Assembly: GCA_963978905.1 (NCBI GenBank)
Contig: OZ022259.1
Location: 55,198,727 to 55,262,726 of the forward strand
Length of the DNA stretch: 64,000 nucleotides
Source: Trichostrongylus colubriformis
Taxonomy: Eukaryota; Nematoda; Chromadorea; Rhabditida; Trichostrongylidae
Direction of reading: 5' to 3'
Shown: in pieces, positions 1-10,571 of the stretch
Layout: each line of letters opens with the position of its first letter
How positions within the stretch are numbered: position 1 is the first letter of the stretch
Translations under genes and position numbers: made by a program
The notes under the pieces: generated by a model
The model's database searches: none
Told to the model about the DNA's origin: nothing
What the model saw: only the letters and a program-made list of their open reading frames with translations

Positions 1-2079
1 AAGGACACAGCATGAACCGTTGACATCGTTACGAAGTTATCGAATGCGATCACATATGTAGAGCATGACGGCGCTTGTTTTCCACTTAAGGTAGGTTTAT
101 CATCAAATATGTATTGCATACGCTTACTAATATAAATGTCTGTTTTGAGAGAAGAGCACGGAGGATGGGAAGCGCTTCCCTTCACTCGCCGTCTATACCT
201 CAGAGAAGATCCAATTTGTTAAATTCAAATGTCACAGCCAGCCCTCATTTCAGTATTCGTACAATGCTCTAGACACGTTAATGGGGTGGGAATGGTCTCC
301 GCATGACACGACGGTTCTACTGAATCTGGTCCCAACCGTCACCCCAACCGGCTGGCGCGATGATTTTTCAAGGGTCTAATACATGCTCCAAGTACTGATC
401 GAGGTAAAACCTTCTGCTCGTTATCCTAGCAGCTCAGCTGCATCCATCCGGGGATAAATGAATTCATGGCAGTAAATTAAACATTAAACGACACCGCGAT
501 TAATCGCTGAACCGATATTTTCGACGGTGATGAAAAAGAAACATTTCAGGTTGAAGAGGCGAGTGGCAGGGACGGCAGCCGAAAGCGGCTGAAATGCATG
601 AAAGTGTGTGGTGAATTGCGTATTAAAACAGCTTCGTGTGTTGAAGTGTGTTGTTCGGAGAGGAACTGGTTCGAGCCAACTTGAACGGTGATGGAGCCGC
701 CAAACTGAAACGAACCCTTCGCGTGCAGAAAGCAAACGTTGTGGAAATCACAACCGGGAAAGAGTCGAATTCGGTCCCGGCAAGAGACTTTCAAAAAAGT
801 AATCACAGAGCACTACACATATGAAAAAAATGTGGATGCTGTGAGATCGGAGAATGGTCCGTTTTGCCTCTACCTCATACGAACCACCGTTTTTCTTCTA
901 CATTTGTGCGGCTGGAGGCCATTTACAGCCCTCATTAAAAATGCTCATCATAGCAATAGGTATCGATCTGCATGCTATGTGCTCGATGCCCCTGCAACTT
1001 TTTCCCCACTCAGTGTAGTCCATCACATTGTCCGGCTCTGCATACAAAAATCGACAGTTAAATGACATCTAATGCTGCAAAGCATGTCGGCTCTTTACGC
1101 TGCTATACATGAAATCGATCGATGTCCACAAATATGAGTTCGCTCATCTAATGCTTTGGCTCGCAGATCATCTCCTAGTTTATATACAGGTTGATGCTGT
1201 AGAATTTCAACGTGTATAAGGGCACTCATCCAATGGTCTGTGTGATTTCCATTTCCATCTTTTGATCCAAAAATTATTGTCGACTAATAACTAAGTTAAG
1301 GCTTTGCCTACCGTGTCCATTTGGATTGTGGCGCTAGCTGTCACACATTACTTCAGCCTTTACCCGGTCCCTAGACCGTTCTGGAGAGGAAATATAATTT
1401 TGAATAGGTGAACACGATTTCGTCGATTGCAAGCTCCTCCCATTGAAGCGAGTCTTCCTTAACTGCTACAAGTACCTTGAATCGCCTTAACCCCCTTTTT
1501 TGTCGGCAACCGGCCCCTTATGGAACGAATTATAGAATTTTCCACCCAAGCATCGAACATATCAACGCATGCTCCGACCAGAGTGGGCGGAGCCCCACTG
1601 GTCCATGTGCGCTTCGTACATTTTCTACCATGCTTCACCCTATCCATAATTGATCCGACCTTTCCCGCTTGTTTCTCAGGCTATGTCGAGTTTCGGGTGA
1701 ACAGCCAAACAAAATAAGAGACACACTAAACTCCTGGTTTATATATGGGTTATGATAGGTCATGACGATGATAGCTTAGACCTCGCTGACTTCCATCGAT
1801 TTTCTTACAGCAAAGTGGATGAAGTGATACCACAATGAAATAACACGTTTAGTTTTGAATAGAATAGTATTCCTGTGAGTTGCCGAGTTATGTATGCTGA
1901 CGGCAGATTTGCCTCCTGGTTATAATTATAGCGCGCGTCGCTCGCTAGTGAGTGCCCACAGGCACTATGTGCATGCGAGCGCGTAAAAAATAGGCTTCTT
2001 GAAATTTGAAAAATACCATCTTGTAGGGTTCGATGAGCTCATTTAGATAACATACAATTTTGAGAAGATAAAGTGAAAA
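1..2079. other. No gene recognised
   Basis: Open frames are short on both strands and none resembles a family I know. I found no convincing chain of splice acceptor, open frame and donor. A stretch near 1560-1610 (GGGCGGAGCCCC) is weakly reminiscent of 45600-45730, suggesting an old dispersed repeat. Confidence 0.4.
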
Positions 2080-2600
2080 AGTGGGCGGAAGTGGTATGGT
2101 GACAGGTGGCGCACACCCCACCGTCATGGTGCGGGGATCAAATCTCGCATCAACGCCCGCCCAGGCCAACCAAGTCTCCCATCCCTCCGGGGTCGATAAA
2201 TTGATACTAGACTCGTCTGGGAGGATAAAAGCACTGACTTGTACATCGGCTGGCCACCGCAAGTCATTGTATAGGCCACATCACATTCACCAGCCACCAC
2301 GATTCTGAATGAAACTAGAATGTGTGGCGCATCCCAGGAACGGGTTGATTAACGCCAGAAACTTTTTTTTTTCTTTTGAGTGAAAAAGAATCTAGTTATA
2401 GAAAATAAAGGAGAAAGCGCGGGCTCGCGTTTTTTTTTTCGAAAACTTACGTCTGGTATTGTATTTAAGCAGCGAAAGAAAGGAAGTTACGACTTCGTTC
2501 GTAAAACTTTCTTCTTCTCGGAGAAGTAGTCGAGGCGTTTCAGGAATTCAACATCGAAATCAGCCCAATCCTATACGTATATATAGAGCAAGGAGTTTGG
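2080..2600 (-). repeat. Dispersed repeat R1, copy 1
   Basis: The reverse complement of about 2241-2600 matches 53383-53705, and 2080-2340 also matches 46640-46810, so the window holds three copies. The 53-kb copy is interrupted by a hAT-type element. Here the same site is intact (GGCCAGCCGATGTAC on the minus strand), giving the empty-site version. The 105-residue minus-strand open frame at 1945-2262 falls in this repeat and resembles nothing I know. Superfamily not assigned. Confidence 0.6.
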
Positions 2601-2782
2601 TGTGTTTTTGTGCGTGTCCGTCCGTTTGTTACATGCACTCTCAGTCCAACCAGAAGTTTGACGTGTTTGTGCGCATCTGTTTGTCACACAGCACTCTTTG
2701 CGACGTGGAGAGGTCGGGCAAGTAAGGAGTGTGTAGGAGTTGACCAAAGTGCACGAAGATCATAACACGAAGATCATGAGCA

Positions 2783-3255
2783 CTAAGCCTAGCCCCGCCC
2801 AGTGCTCGAATTTAAATCTTCTCTTGGGTTCCAAAAATCGGGAAGGTCATGAATGGGACTGTTGAGGTCGTGCCAGTAAGGACTGGGTAGGGATTGACCA
2901 AAGTGTATGGAGTACACAACAAGCAAGTTAAGAACGGGCCTGGAGTGGTCGTGCAAGTTGGAATTGGGTAGAGACCGATTTATATGTACAAAGTACATAA
3001 GTTCTGAGCCTAGCTCGGTCCACCAGGGGTGGGACTTGCGCCGAAATCGAATCGATGAATAACCGAGTTTAGGTCCTCACTCAGATGCTGAAAATCGGGC
3101 AGTTAGGAAAGGGTCTGTTGAAGTCGCGCAAGTAAGGACTGGGTAGGGACTGACAAAAGTAGGGAGCACACAACAAGCAAGTTAGGCATGGGCCTGTGGA
3201 GGTCGGTCAAGTCAGGATTGGGTGGGGGCCAACCCCTGTGTACAGAGTGCATAAG
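2783..3255 (+). repeat. Two tandem units of about 230-245 bp
   Basis: Two diverged head-to-tail units start near 2783 and 3000. Shared blocks in the same order include TAAGGACTGGGTAGGGA, ACAACAAGCAAGTTA and AGCCTAGC. A single unit in reverse complement is seen at about 57300-57480. It lies inside the left arm of the large inverted repeat. No coding capacity seen. Confidence 0.6.
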
Positions 3256-3457
3256 TTCTAAGCCTAGCTCGGCCATAATTCCAATATCATTAGCACACTC
3301 ACAAAGTAGCTGTTTGTTCTCGGTTACCATTAGGAAGTGATGTGTTATAATCAAGTGTATCTCGGCATTCAGTTAAGGCCAACATTTCTCCTAGAACTGA
3401 TACATGCACGTCTTCTCGAAGCTTTTATTCTTAGAAAGTCGACTACTACGGAGCGCC

Positions 3458-3480
3458 TTCTTCTTCTTCTTCTTCTTCTC
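3458..3480 (-). repeat. (GAA)n tail of the RTE element
   Basis: On the plus strand this is a run of TTC triplets. It joins the target duplication at 3443-3458 to the short 3' UTR. Short microsatellite tails of this kind are typical of RTE elements and mark the 3' end of the copy. Confidence 0.85.
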
Positions 3481-3487
3481 CCTAGCG

Positions 3488-5467
3488 TTAGTCCCGCGCC
3501 GTCGCAGGGTCCGCTGTTCTTGTCAGATGTCGCCACTTCCTCCTATCCAAGGCATCCTCCGCCGTAGCCTTCACTTCCGTGAGGTCGCCCTTGATGACGT
3601 CTCTCCACCTCTTCTTTGGGGCTCCACGTGGGCGCTTCCCTTGCGCTTCGAACGTCATTGCTTTCCTTATGGGGTGGTCCTCAGATCTCCTCAGCACGTG
3701 ACCATACCATCGCAGCCGTTGCTCTCTCAGCTTTAGCTGGACAGGAGCTGTCTGCATGAGCGCTCTCACGTCCTCGTTCCTAACCTTGTCCAGTCGCGTC
3801 CAGCCGCATGCCCATCTCAACATCCTCATTTCAGCTGCATGCAGCTGCCTTTCATGTATCTTAGTTATGGGCCAGCACTCGCTTCCGTACAGCATTGCGG
3901 GCCTTACCACCGATCGATACACCTTGCCTTTGAGCGTCTTGGAGCATCGCCGATCGCACAGTATTCCAGTAGACTCCCTCCACTTGATCCATGCCGCGTT
4001 AATCCGGGCCTTAACTGCCTTGTCTACTATACCATCAGCCGCCAGATCGCTGCCGAGATATCGGAAATCTTCTACCTTTTCGATGGTCTCCCCATGGCAG
4101 TCCGTTATCGGTTCTGGACATTCTTCGGAGCTTATGAACTTAGTCTTCTTGACGTTTAATCGGAGCCCATTCTTTGCCAGCCTGTCCTGCCACTGCTGTA
4201 CTTTCGCTTGCTGTTCTTCCCTGCTTTCCGCTACCAGGGCTATATCATCCGCGTACAGGATGGTCTTCAGTGGTCCTTCCATGAGATCTTTCACCATGTC
4301 ATCCAGAGTGAGGAGGAAGAGGAACGGGCTCAGGGCCGATCCTTGATGCACCCCTACCGTAATGTTCACTTCGTTCGACAGCCCGTGTGGAGTACGTACA
4401 GCCGCCTTAGCTCCATCGTACATATCCCTTATGAGAGCGATCAGCCGTTCCGGTATCTGGAGTTTACGCAAGGCATTCCAGAGCACTGGCCTGGGGAGAC
4501 GGTCGAAAGCCTTCTCGAGGTCGAGGAATGCTAGGTAGCATGGTCGCCGCTTCTCTCGATATTTCTCCATCACCTGCCTGGCGATGAAGATGGCGTCAGT
4601 TGTGGATTTCTCAGGCATGAACCCGAACTGTTCCTGGGAGATAGGGATGAGTTCCCTCAGCCTCGAATCGATCAGCCTCTCGTACAGCTTCATGGTATGT
4701 GCTGTCAACTTGATCCCACGGTAGTTGGAGCAGTCCATTGCATCACCCTTCTGTTTGAAGATGGGGACGATTGTACTAGTCCTCCACCCATCTGGGATCC
4801 TTCCTTCAGCGGCTACGGTGTTGAGGAATCGAGTGCACCACTCTATACCGTACTCACCCAGCGCCTTCCATGCATCTATAGGCACCCCATCTGGACCAAC
4901 CGCCTTCCCAGTCTTCATCTTTCCTAGCATACGACGGACCTCTCCATTGGTCCAGGGTAGGATTGGACCAGCCGTGACCTCCCTCTTTGGGCTTTCGTTA
5001 CGGGCAAATTCCTCGTTCAGAAGCCTATCGAAGTACTCCTGCCACCTCCTTTTCACCTCGGCTGGCTTCCTGAGAATGACACCGTCACTGCTCTTTACGG
5101 ACTTTACCACCCTGATGTCCTGGGTGGCCCGATGTCGAGCTTTGGCCAGCCTGAAGACGAACTTCTCCGCATTTCTGCCCTCCAACTTCTCGTACAGGGC
5201 GTCCATTTCCCTGTTCTTGGCTTTGGCTACGGTTGCTTTGGCAATCCTCTTGCAACTTCTATAGGCGGCGAGATCTTCGTGGCTCCGCGTTTTCTGCCAG
5301 CGTTTGTACGCTTCCTTCTTCCGCTTCACCACTTCGCTGAACCTCCTCGTTCCAGAACCAAGCCGCTTTGTCTCCTCGGAAGCCCCCTCGAGTTTCGCCC
5401 AGTGTTTCCTTTGCGCACCGTAGGATGACCTTGGCGGCCCTATCCCAGGTTTCCTGAACCGCACCAC
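3488..5467 (-). CDS. RTE reverse transcriptase
   Basis: A 659-residue frame carrying the reverse transcriptase that copies element RNA at the nicked target. Motifs in order: IVPIFKQKGD followed by NYRGIKL, FGFMPEKSTTDAIF, the metal-binding LAFLDLEKAFDRL, VHQGSALSPFLF and the catalytic ILYADDIALV. Downstream are the C-terminal RWYGHVLRR block and a basic tail, as usual in RTE proteins. The first 45 or so residues are out of frame with the family: the third frame carries the expected sequence between 5340 and 5460. A compensating indel therefore lies near 5330-5340 and another near 5455. Apart from these the frame is open and the YADD box is intact, so the copy is fairly young. The TAA stop at 3488-3490 is followed after 7 nt by the GAA-rich tail. 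Confidence 0.92.
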   Translation of the reverse strand: MVRFRKPGIGPPRSSYGAQRKHWAKLEGASEETKRLGSGTRRFSEVVKRKKEAYKRWQKTRSHEDLAAYRSCKRIAKATVAKAKNREMDALYEKLEGRNAEKFVFRLAKARHRATQDIRVVKSVKSSDGVILRKPAEVKRRWQEYFDRLLNEEFARNESPKREVTAGPILPWTNGEVRRMLGKMKTGKAVGPDGVPIDAWKALGEYGIEWCTRFLNTVAAEGRIPDGWRTSTIVPIFKQKGDAMDCSNYRGIKLTAHTMKLYERLIDSRLRELIPISQEQFGFMPEKSTTDAIFIARQVMEKYREKRRPCYLAFLDLEKAFDRLPRPVLWNALRKLQIPERLIALIRDMYDGAKAAVRTPHGLSNEVNITVGVHQGSALSPFLFLLTLDDMVKDLMEGPLKTILYADDIALVAESREEQQAKVQQWQDRLAKNGLRLNVKKTKFISSEECPEPITDCHGETIEKVEDFRYLGSDLAADGIVDKAVKARINAAWIKWRESTGILCDRRCSKTLKGKVYRSVVRPAMLYGSECWPITKIHERQLHAAEMRMLRWACGWTRLDKVRNEDVRALMQTAPVQLKLREQRLRWYGHVLRRSEDHPIRKAMTFEAQGKRPRGAPKKRWRDVIKGDLTEVKATAEDALDRRKWRHLTRTADPATARD

Positions 5468-6444
5468 TGGGGTGGAAGTCTAACCTCCATCACCCTCCTT
5501 TTAAGATCATTCTCCTCTACTCTGTGTAGCTTCCACCATCGTATTCTACGCTCAGTCCTTACCTTCGTTTTCTTTGGAAGCTCTATGGCAATGTCCGCTA
5601 GCAGAGGTCTGTGCTGGGTGACCAGTGCCTCACCAGGCAGCACTTTGATATCCTTTACACTTTTGAGGGACGGTCTCCTTACGAGCACATGGTCTATTTC
5701 CGTTTGCCTTCCTCCGCTGCTGTAGGTTACCTTTTGAGTCTCCCTTTTTGCGAAGAACGTACTACAGACAGCCAGGTCGTGGGCTGTTGCCAGATCAAGG
5801 ATCCTTTCTCCCTCAGCATTCCTTGTTCCGATGCCTCTGCCCCCGTGCACTCTCTCTAGCCCTTTCCGGTCGCTGCCGACGTGGCCGTTCAGGTCGCCCG
5901 CTATGGTGAGATAGTCATGTTCCGGAACTGCCTTGATGGCTGGACCTCGATCCAGATAGAACTGGTCTTTATCAGCTTCGGGGCAGCCAGCTTGCGGTGC
6001 GTACACTGTCATTATGGTCCAGTACCCCTCAATTGTGTCTATCCTTACCGCCATGATTCGGTCACTTATCCTGTCCACTGCAGAGACACAGTCCTTGAGG
6101 GACTCCGCTACGGCTATGGCTACGCCGTTTCGTTTGGTGTCCCCTCCATTGTAGAAGAGTTTGACACCGTCACCGATCTCCCTTGCCTTAGCCCCTTTCC
6201 AGCGAGTTTCCTGGAGGCATAGGACTTGGATGTTCCTGCGTTTCATCAGGTCAGCCACTTCCCGAGACTTACCTGTCAGCGACCCCACATTGAGAGTCCC
6301 GATTCGAACTAACTTCTTTGGTCGAGGTCGTTCACCCCTCGGTAGCCCTCGCATACTGACCACAGAACTCGGGCGAGGGTTCTGCGCGCCACTTCCGGGT
6401 GACGTCCTAGCATTATGACTGATTCCTTTTGCGACTTTAGACAT
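5440..6444 (-). CDS. RTE endonuclease domain (APE-like)
   Basis: This 334-residue frame is the N-terminal, target-nicking half of the RTE polyprotein. Visible endonuclease signatures in order are TLNVGS (about residue 49), QETRWKG (about 78), TVYAPQAG (about 146), the metal-binding block GDLNGHVG, EIDHVLVRR and a TQHRP block at the position of the usual catalytic SDH. It resembles the BovB-derived endonuclease of craniofacial development protein 2. The frame ends abruptly just after residue 325 and overlaps the start of the reverse transcriptase frame by 28 nt, which I read as frameshift damage and not a true ORF boundary. Segments of the same polyprotein appear in the third frame at about 5340-5460, starting with ETWDRAAK. 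Cytoplasmic and nuclear during retrotransposition. Confidence 0.88.
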   Translation of the reverse strand: MSKVAKGISHNARTSPGSGAQNPRPSSVVSMRGLPRGERPRPKKLVRIGTLNVGSLTGKSREVADLMKRRNIQVLCLQETRWKGAKAREIGDGVKLFYNGGDTKRNGVAIAVAESLKDCVSAVDRISDRIMAVRIDTIEGYWTIMTVYAPQAGCPEADKDQFYLDRGPAIKAVPEHDYLTIAGDLNGHVGSDRKGLERVHGGRGIGTRNAEGERILDLATAHDLAVCSTFFAKRETQKVTYSSGGRQTEIDHVLVRRPSLKSVKDIKVLPGEALVTQHRPLLADIAIELPKKTKVRTERRIRWWKLHRVEENDLKRRVMEVRLPPQWCGSGNLG

Positions 6445-6542
6445 GTTTTGTTGTGACTGGGTTTCTCCATCAGCCGGCCTGTCAACCTGGGCCTGACACT
6501 GGTAACGTCACCATTTTTGCAATTTTTGCAAGGCATGGTTTA

Positions 6543-6622
6543 GTGCCTCGGCGGGGATCGAACCCAGTGGCCTTGAATGTGCAGACGTGGGCCTACTCTC
6601 TTAACCACTCGGCCATCCCTGC
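6543..6622 (-). promoter_or_regulatory. tRNA-like 5' head of the RTE element
   Basis: Read on the minus strand, the first 80 nt of the element begin directly after the target duplication. They contain a perfect Pol III A box (TGGCCGAGTGG, 8 nt in) and a perfect B box (GGTTCGATCCC) about 48 nt downstream of it, spaced as in a type II tRNA. The D-arm region TGGCCGAGTGGTTAAG resembles Ser/Leu tRNAs. The acceptor ends do not pair (GCAGGGA against CGAGGCA), so it is not a functional tRNA. It is likely an internal promoter, as in tRNA-derived SINEs. Confidence 0.75.
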
Positions 6623-7186
6623 CTACTACGGAGCGCCTCCGAGCTCACAAAAATACACCTCTTCGAATGGCTTGCCCCTCTTCGATTGTGCTTTACACAC
6701 TTGGATCAACGGTTAGAAGGGAGAATTATTTCCCGAATTTTTCGACCGTTCCGCTTCATCTTCCCCACTTTTGTACTGATAAATGCTTCAATTCTCTTTT
6801 TGTGTTCGGGTCGAATCTTGCCATCTTCGAAGGAGATCTGCCTTCAGTGATGATAGTTGGAGGTTTGCTTACAATATATACGAACCGCATATTATCCATT
6901 CCCTGCCGCAGTGTGTGCTCCCTATATACAGGGCGCCGAAAGTTGCTCCTTGCTACGAAGCCGCGGAGCCACCCTGGGCAGGGGGGAGGAAGGGGGGCCA
7001 ACCCGACTGGTAGTATCCTATGGGATGATTGCAGGAAACATTCCGATTCAACCAGGGGATGTAGTGAAAAGAGCTTAGAAGAGCTGATACGATAGATAGA
7101 ATTCCAAAGGGAAGCGTACGGATTGTCAAGGTGGATAGCGGGGAAGCAGAGCCGAAATTGCATGGTGCCGCCGCCTCGGTTTCTTT

Positions 7187-8530
7187 GGGTGAGGGTCTTT
7201 AGTTCCAATAGTGTACTGTAGGTGTACGGTAGTATAATTACAAGATTGCTCAGGTCACTTCGCACCTCACCTCGCTCCTCCTAGCCTTGCCTATGGGGTG
7301 GCCCACTTAATTGCTCGCACCGATTATTGACCTTTGTGTAAAAATGTAACGCACATGTAAAAGGGAAAAGGAAAAAGAGAGTAAATAGAAAATCATTCGT
7401 AGTTCGCAGTGAAACTTTACTGATACAAACCAGACTCTCAAAGTTTAATATCAATAACAGAATATCGAGGTCGATGCTATGGGGTATATTAAATAAGTTA
7501 CCCTTCAATAAGTGGCAGAACTCCATCTCATCAATTACCAGGAGCTAAATACATGTTTTGTTTGGGACTAGCAATAACAAGGGAGATCTCTCAGGACATG
7601 ACGCACTGTTTGAAAACTGTTTCTTCGTGGAGCGCTCCTATGATTCTCAAAAAGGAATGAAGATATTTTCTATTGAAAAGGTGGCTTCAGTTCAGGTATT
7701 TAATTCAAGGCTATTCACTGATGCTTGCCGTCTGAGGGTCCGCGCGAACGGAAACCAATCTATCTCGTTGCTACAAGACCCTCCCCCCCCTGATTTTTCG
7801 CTTTGATCTTGGTTCCCCGAGTAAGCATGTGATGAGATTAGCTGGCATGGTGGATAAGGCAATGGACACACACGGGAAACGATGAGCATAGGTTAGTGGT
7901 TTCGATCACCGGTAGAGTCAAAGTTCTGGATTTCCTTGATTACCATCCATTTTCGTACATTTCCTATCTTTGGGGAGCCCCTGTTTCTAGCCAAATTGAG
8001 ATTTTGACTCTTATCTCGAGTAGATTGGATACGGTTCATGGTCTTTTTCAAGGCTGCGCAAACAATTAGCCAAAATGTTTGATTAATAACAATGAAACGT
8101 GTGCATGCATAGGTGCTTATCATTCTAGCTCCATCTACGGAGCACCAACAAGAGCAGTAGTAAGGGGTTTGCGACAAGTGATACGCAGAGGTGTACCAAT
8201 GCCCAGTTCAAAGTCTGTTAGTGGGTCAAATATGGTTGGCAAAGTGCCCCGAAGGTATTTATCAATAACAAAAGCGTTGTAATAAAAACATAATTATAGT
8301 TGTAATTACACATGTACTATTTCCATTACATATCGTACATATCAGTGGATCCATTACATATCCTAAATTCAGTCACTAAGAAGATGTCAAGGGTCACTGC
8401 GGGCATTGGGAAAGGTCACCCCACCGGCAAGGCTAGGAGGTGCGAGGTGAGGTGCGAAGTGACCTGAGTAATCTTGTAATTATACTACCGTATACCTACA
8501 GTACACTACTGGAACTAAAGGTGCACACCC
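7187..8530. mobile_element. Non-autonomous Mutator-like element
   Basis: Terminal inverted repeats of about 116 bp occupy 7187-7302 and 8415-8530, beginning GGGTG and sharing CTTTAGTTCC, TAGTGTACTGTAGG, GTATAATTACAAGATT and GGTCACTTCGCACCTCACC. The 9-bp direct repeat GGTTTCTTT flanks it at 7178-7186 and 8531-8539. The right arm of the large inverted repeat shows the unoccupied site near 53190. Long TIRs with a 9-bp duplication fit Mutator-like elements. The 1.1-kb interior has only short open frames and no transposase that I recognise. Confidence 0.8.
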
Positions 8531-9126
8531 GGTTTCTTTTGCGCGTCAAACACTGCACTTGCGAGATTCAAGAGGTTGAGTCTGCGTGCTTGCTAATGCG
8601 CATGGTAGCGGCGACTTGAAATCGATTCTTGTTTGCTGATAAAGCTTGCATCAAACGGTAGTCATCACACCTAAACAGCAACATTTTGCGCATATTTATG
8701 TCTTCTGATTGATTTCGTGGCTACTGTGTGCATTTGGAGCAATCACCTGGTAATCAGCCGGGTCGAAAGTCACTAAAATTCTTAAATTTTTGTCCCGTAT
8801 CGCTCCCCGCTGTTAGATTATAAACTTTTTCGGCATTCCTTAGGTATGTTTCACTGAGATAAGATGCTCTGAAGATGTCGTTCTGAGAGACAACATTTAA
8901 AGATATATAGCATCAAAAGATTAGATACTTCAATGCTGGTCGACCCCTTTCTAATTCGCACGTGTGGGTATTTGAATAATCCAAGGCTGCCCTCTCAATG
9001 ATCCCATTCACATAGGTTCCATTCAGGCAAAAATTATTTTGCAACCTCATAAGTATAGAGAGATCAGTGTGAGTATGTACGACTACAGGGTGGCGAGTAC
9101 ATACCTGCGCCATAAAAAGCGATCAA

Positions 9127-9310
9127 ACTTTATTTTTCGCTAATGAATTCTAGAAGAAACTTATTTTTATAAAACAATGGGCGATAGCATTTATTTTTTG
9201 CTAATGAATTTTAGAAGATACTTATTTCATGAAACAGAGGGCGATAGCATTTATTTTTTGCTAATGAGTTTTAGAAGAAACCTATTTTTATAAAACAATG
9301 GGCGATAGTA
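9127..9310 (+). repeat. 63-bp tandem repeat, three copies
   Basis: Three consecutive units share GGGCGATAGCATTTATTTTT, GCTAATGA and TAGAAGA blocks with few differences. The corresponding part of the right arm (about 52670-52740) has about one unit, so the array expanded after the arms separated. Confidence 0.75.
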
Positions 9311-9438
9311 TCCTATAAACAAAAGAGATTTCGAAGTGGCCGACATCAGCTTTGATATAGACTTTAATTCGCTTATGAAATTGATGGTGCGCCGCCTAGT
9401 TATCGTCCAGATCGCTCCGCTTATTTTTTTTTTGAAGT

Positions 9439-9496
9439 GAAAAGTTAGCAAAGAGTGGAATGAAGATGAAAAGTTAGCAAAGAGTGGAATGAAGAG
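9439..9496 (+). repeat. 29-bp tandem duplication
   Basis: GAAAAGTTAGCAAAGAGTGG and the following ATGAAG occur twice head to tail. The equivalent right-arm stretch (52480-52540) has related TCTTTGC-rich copies in reverse complement. Confidence 0.7.
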
Positions 9497-9695
9497 CTCA
9501 GCAAGAAATTCCTGAGTTTTCCGTCCCACTCTTTGCTGACTGCGCAATCGCGTCACGGCTTGGGCAGATCTTCGTCATGCCAGTTAAACAAAAAATTTTC
9601 CTTGCGAATCATTAATAAGAAACAAGTGAGTACTATAAAGGACAAATGCATTTCGTAGTAACGTAATTATTCGGGAACCTCAGTAGAAATGTGAA

Positions 9696-10571
9696 TCCTA
9701 CTTTATATAATCGGCTAATTGTAAGTGTGTCGTTGATTTGTGTGTGGGTCTGTTTGACCGGAAATTCAGTTCTCGCGTCGCAACAAAGCTGGAACCCTGA
9801 AATTTACAAGTGATATAGGGGGTGGTAAGGGGATCATAGCGGTGGTGAACCAAAGGTGGTGCAGCTGACAAGGGCTGATAAGGGGCCTCGAAAGTCGTAT
9901 GTCGCCAAGTTCGTTTCACCTTTCGGGTAGATTCTAGAGTGCCGACACTCACAGGTGTTTTGAGGGGTGGGACGGGCACATCCATGATGGGTGATCCAAA
10001 CTGATAACAGCTGATAAAATTCGATAAGGAGCGTCAAATCCGCTCTGCTCTTCTGGCTAACAGTGGAATGTTCACACTCACAGGTATTACAAGGTACGGC
10101 GACCTCAATGGTAACTCTTAGAAACTGCTAACCGCTCAGAGGGCTGATAAGAGGCAATAAGAAATGGGAAAAGGATAAAATCCTGTACACCGCTTACTAC
10201 TACTATACGGCTGCTATCGTAAATGCGTCTGATGCTCTGTACCATTGGGTGGACATATTTTGTTATGTTCTGATATCTGCTGCCGATGTATCGACTGCTA
10301 AATTTTCTAGCATTCCAAATAGTGGTGCATGTCTTTTGATACTGCGATCAACATGAATGATCAAGACGCGATCCAGATTTGTGATAGCAGAGCAAGCGGT
10401 TCCTTCTCTCATGCAGTGGCAGCAACAATGCTGGGTATCGACCGCTAGACTATGTAAAATTTCAAATAGTGGTGCATGTTTGCAAGAACGATAAGCATCG
10501 ATAACTGGCATATGGATCTTCCACCAATATGTAGGAAATAGATAATGACTTTGGCAAATGGACAAATTGCT
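9696..10571 (+). mobile_element. Helitron-like (HINE/DINE-1-like) element, copy a, 3'-truncated
   Basis: The 5' end reads TCCTACTTTATATAATCGGC, followed by a GT/GTCT-rich stretch, the conserved TCGCGTCGCAACAAAG block, central repeat units of about 147 bp containing GGGCTGATAAGG and GATGGGTGATCCAAACTG, and a distal part with ATCGACCGCTA. It breaks off at about 10571 inside the distal part and lacks the terminal hairpin. It sits in the left arm where the right arm (near 52270) is uninterrupted. This structure matches DINE-1/HINE elements, which are non-autonomous Helitrons. No coding region seen. Confidence 0.6.

Larger units (their letters stand above)
3459..6622 (-). mobile_element. Full-length RTE-type non-LTR retrotransposon
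   Basis: The element reads on the minus strand. The 16-bp direct repeat AGGCGCTCCGTAGTAG (minus strand) flanks it exactly, at 6623-6638 and 3443-3458. It runs from a tRNA-like head through an apurinic-type endonuclease, a reverse transcriptase and a very short 3' UTR into a (GAA)n tail. The length of about 3.16 kb, the microsatellite tail and the BovB/CFDP2-like endonuclease fit the RTE clade. The unoccupied sequence GGCGCTCCATAGTAG occurs in a paralogous repeat at 57207-57221, which confirms the boundaries. Frameshifts make it probably inactive. It inserted into the older inverted-repeat arm. Confidence 0.92.

Noticed and set aside
484..806. Overlapping minus-strand open frames near the left edge
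   Set aside because: No domain, no convincing start or splice context, and both frames are equally open.
3756..4346. 196-codon plus-strand open frame
   Set aside because: It is the antisense shadow of the RTE reverse transcriptase.
7838..7921. tRNA-Arg-like stretch (GGTGGATAAGGCAATGG with a later GGTTTCGATCACC) inside the Mutator-like element
   Set aside because: The B box has an extra base and the stems do not close convincingly, so I did not list it as an RNA gene.
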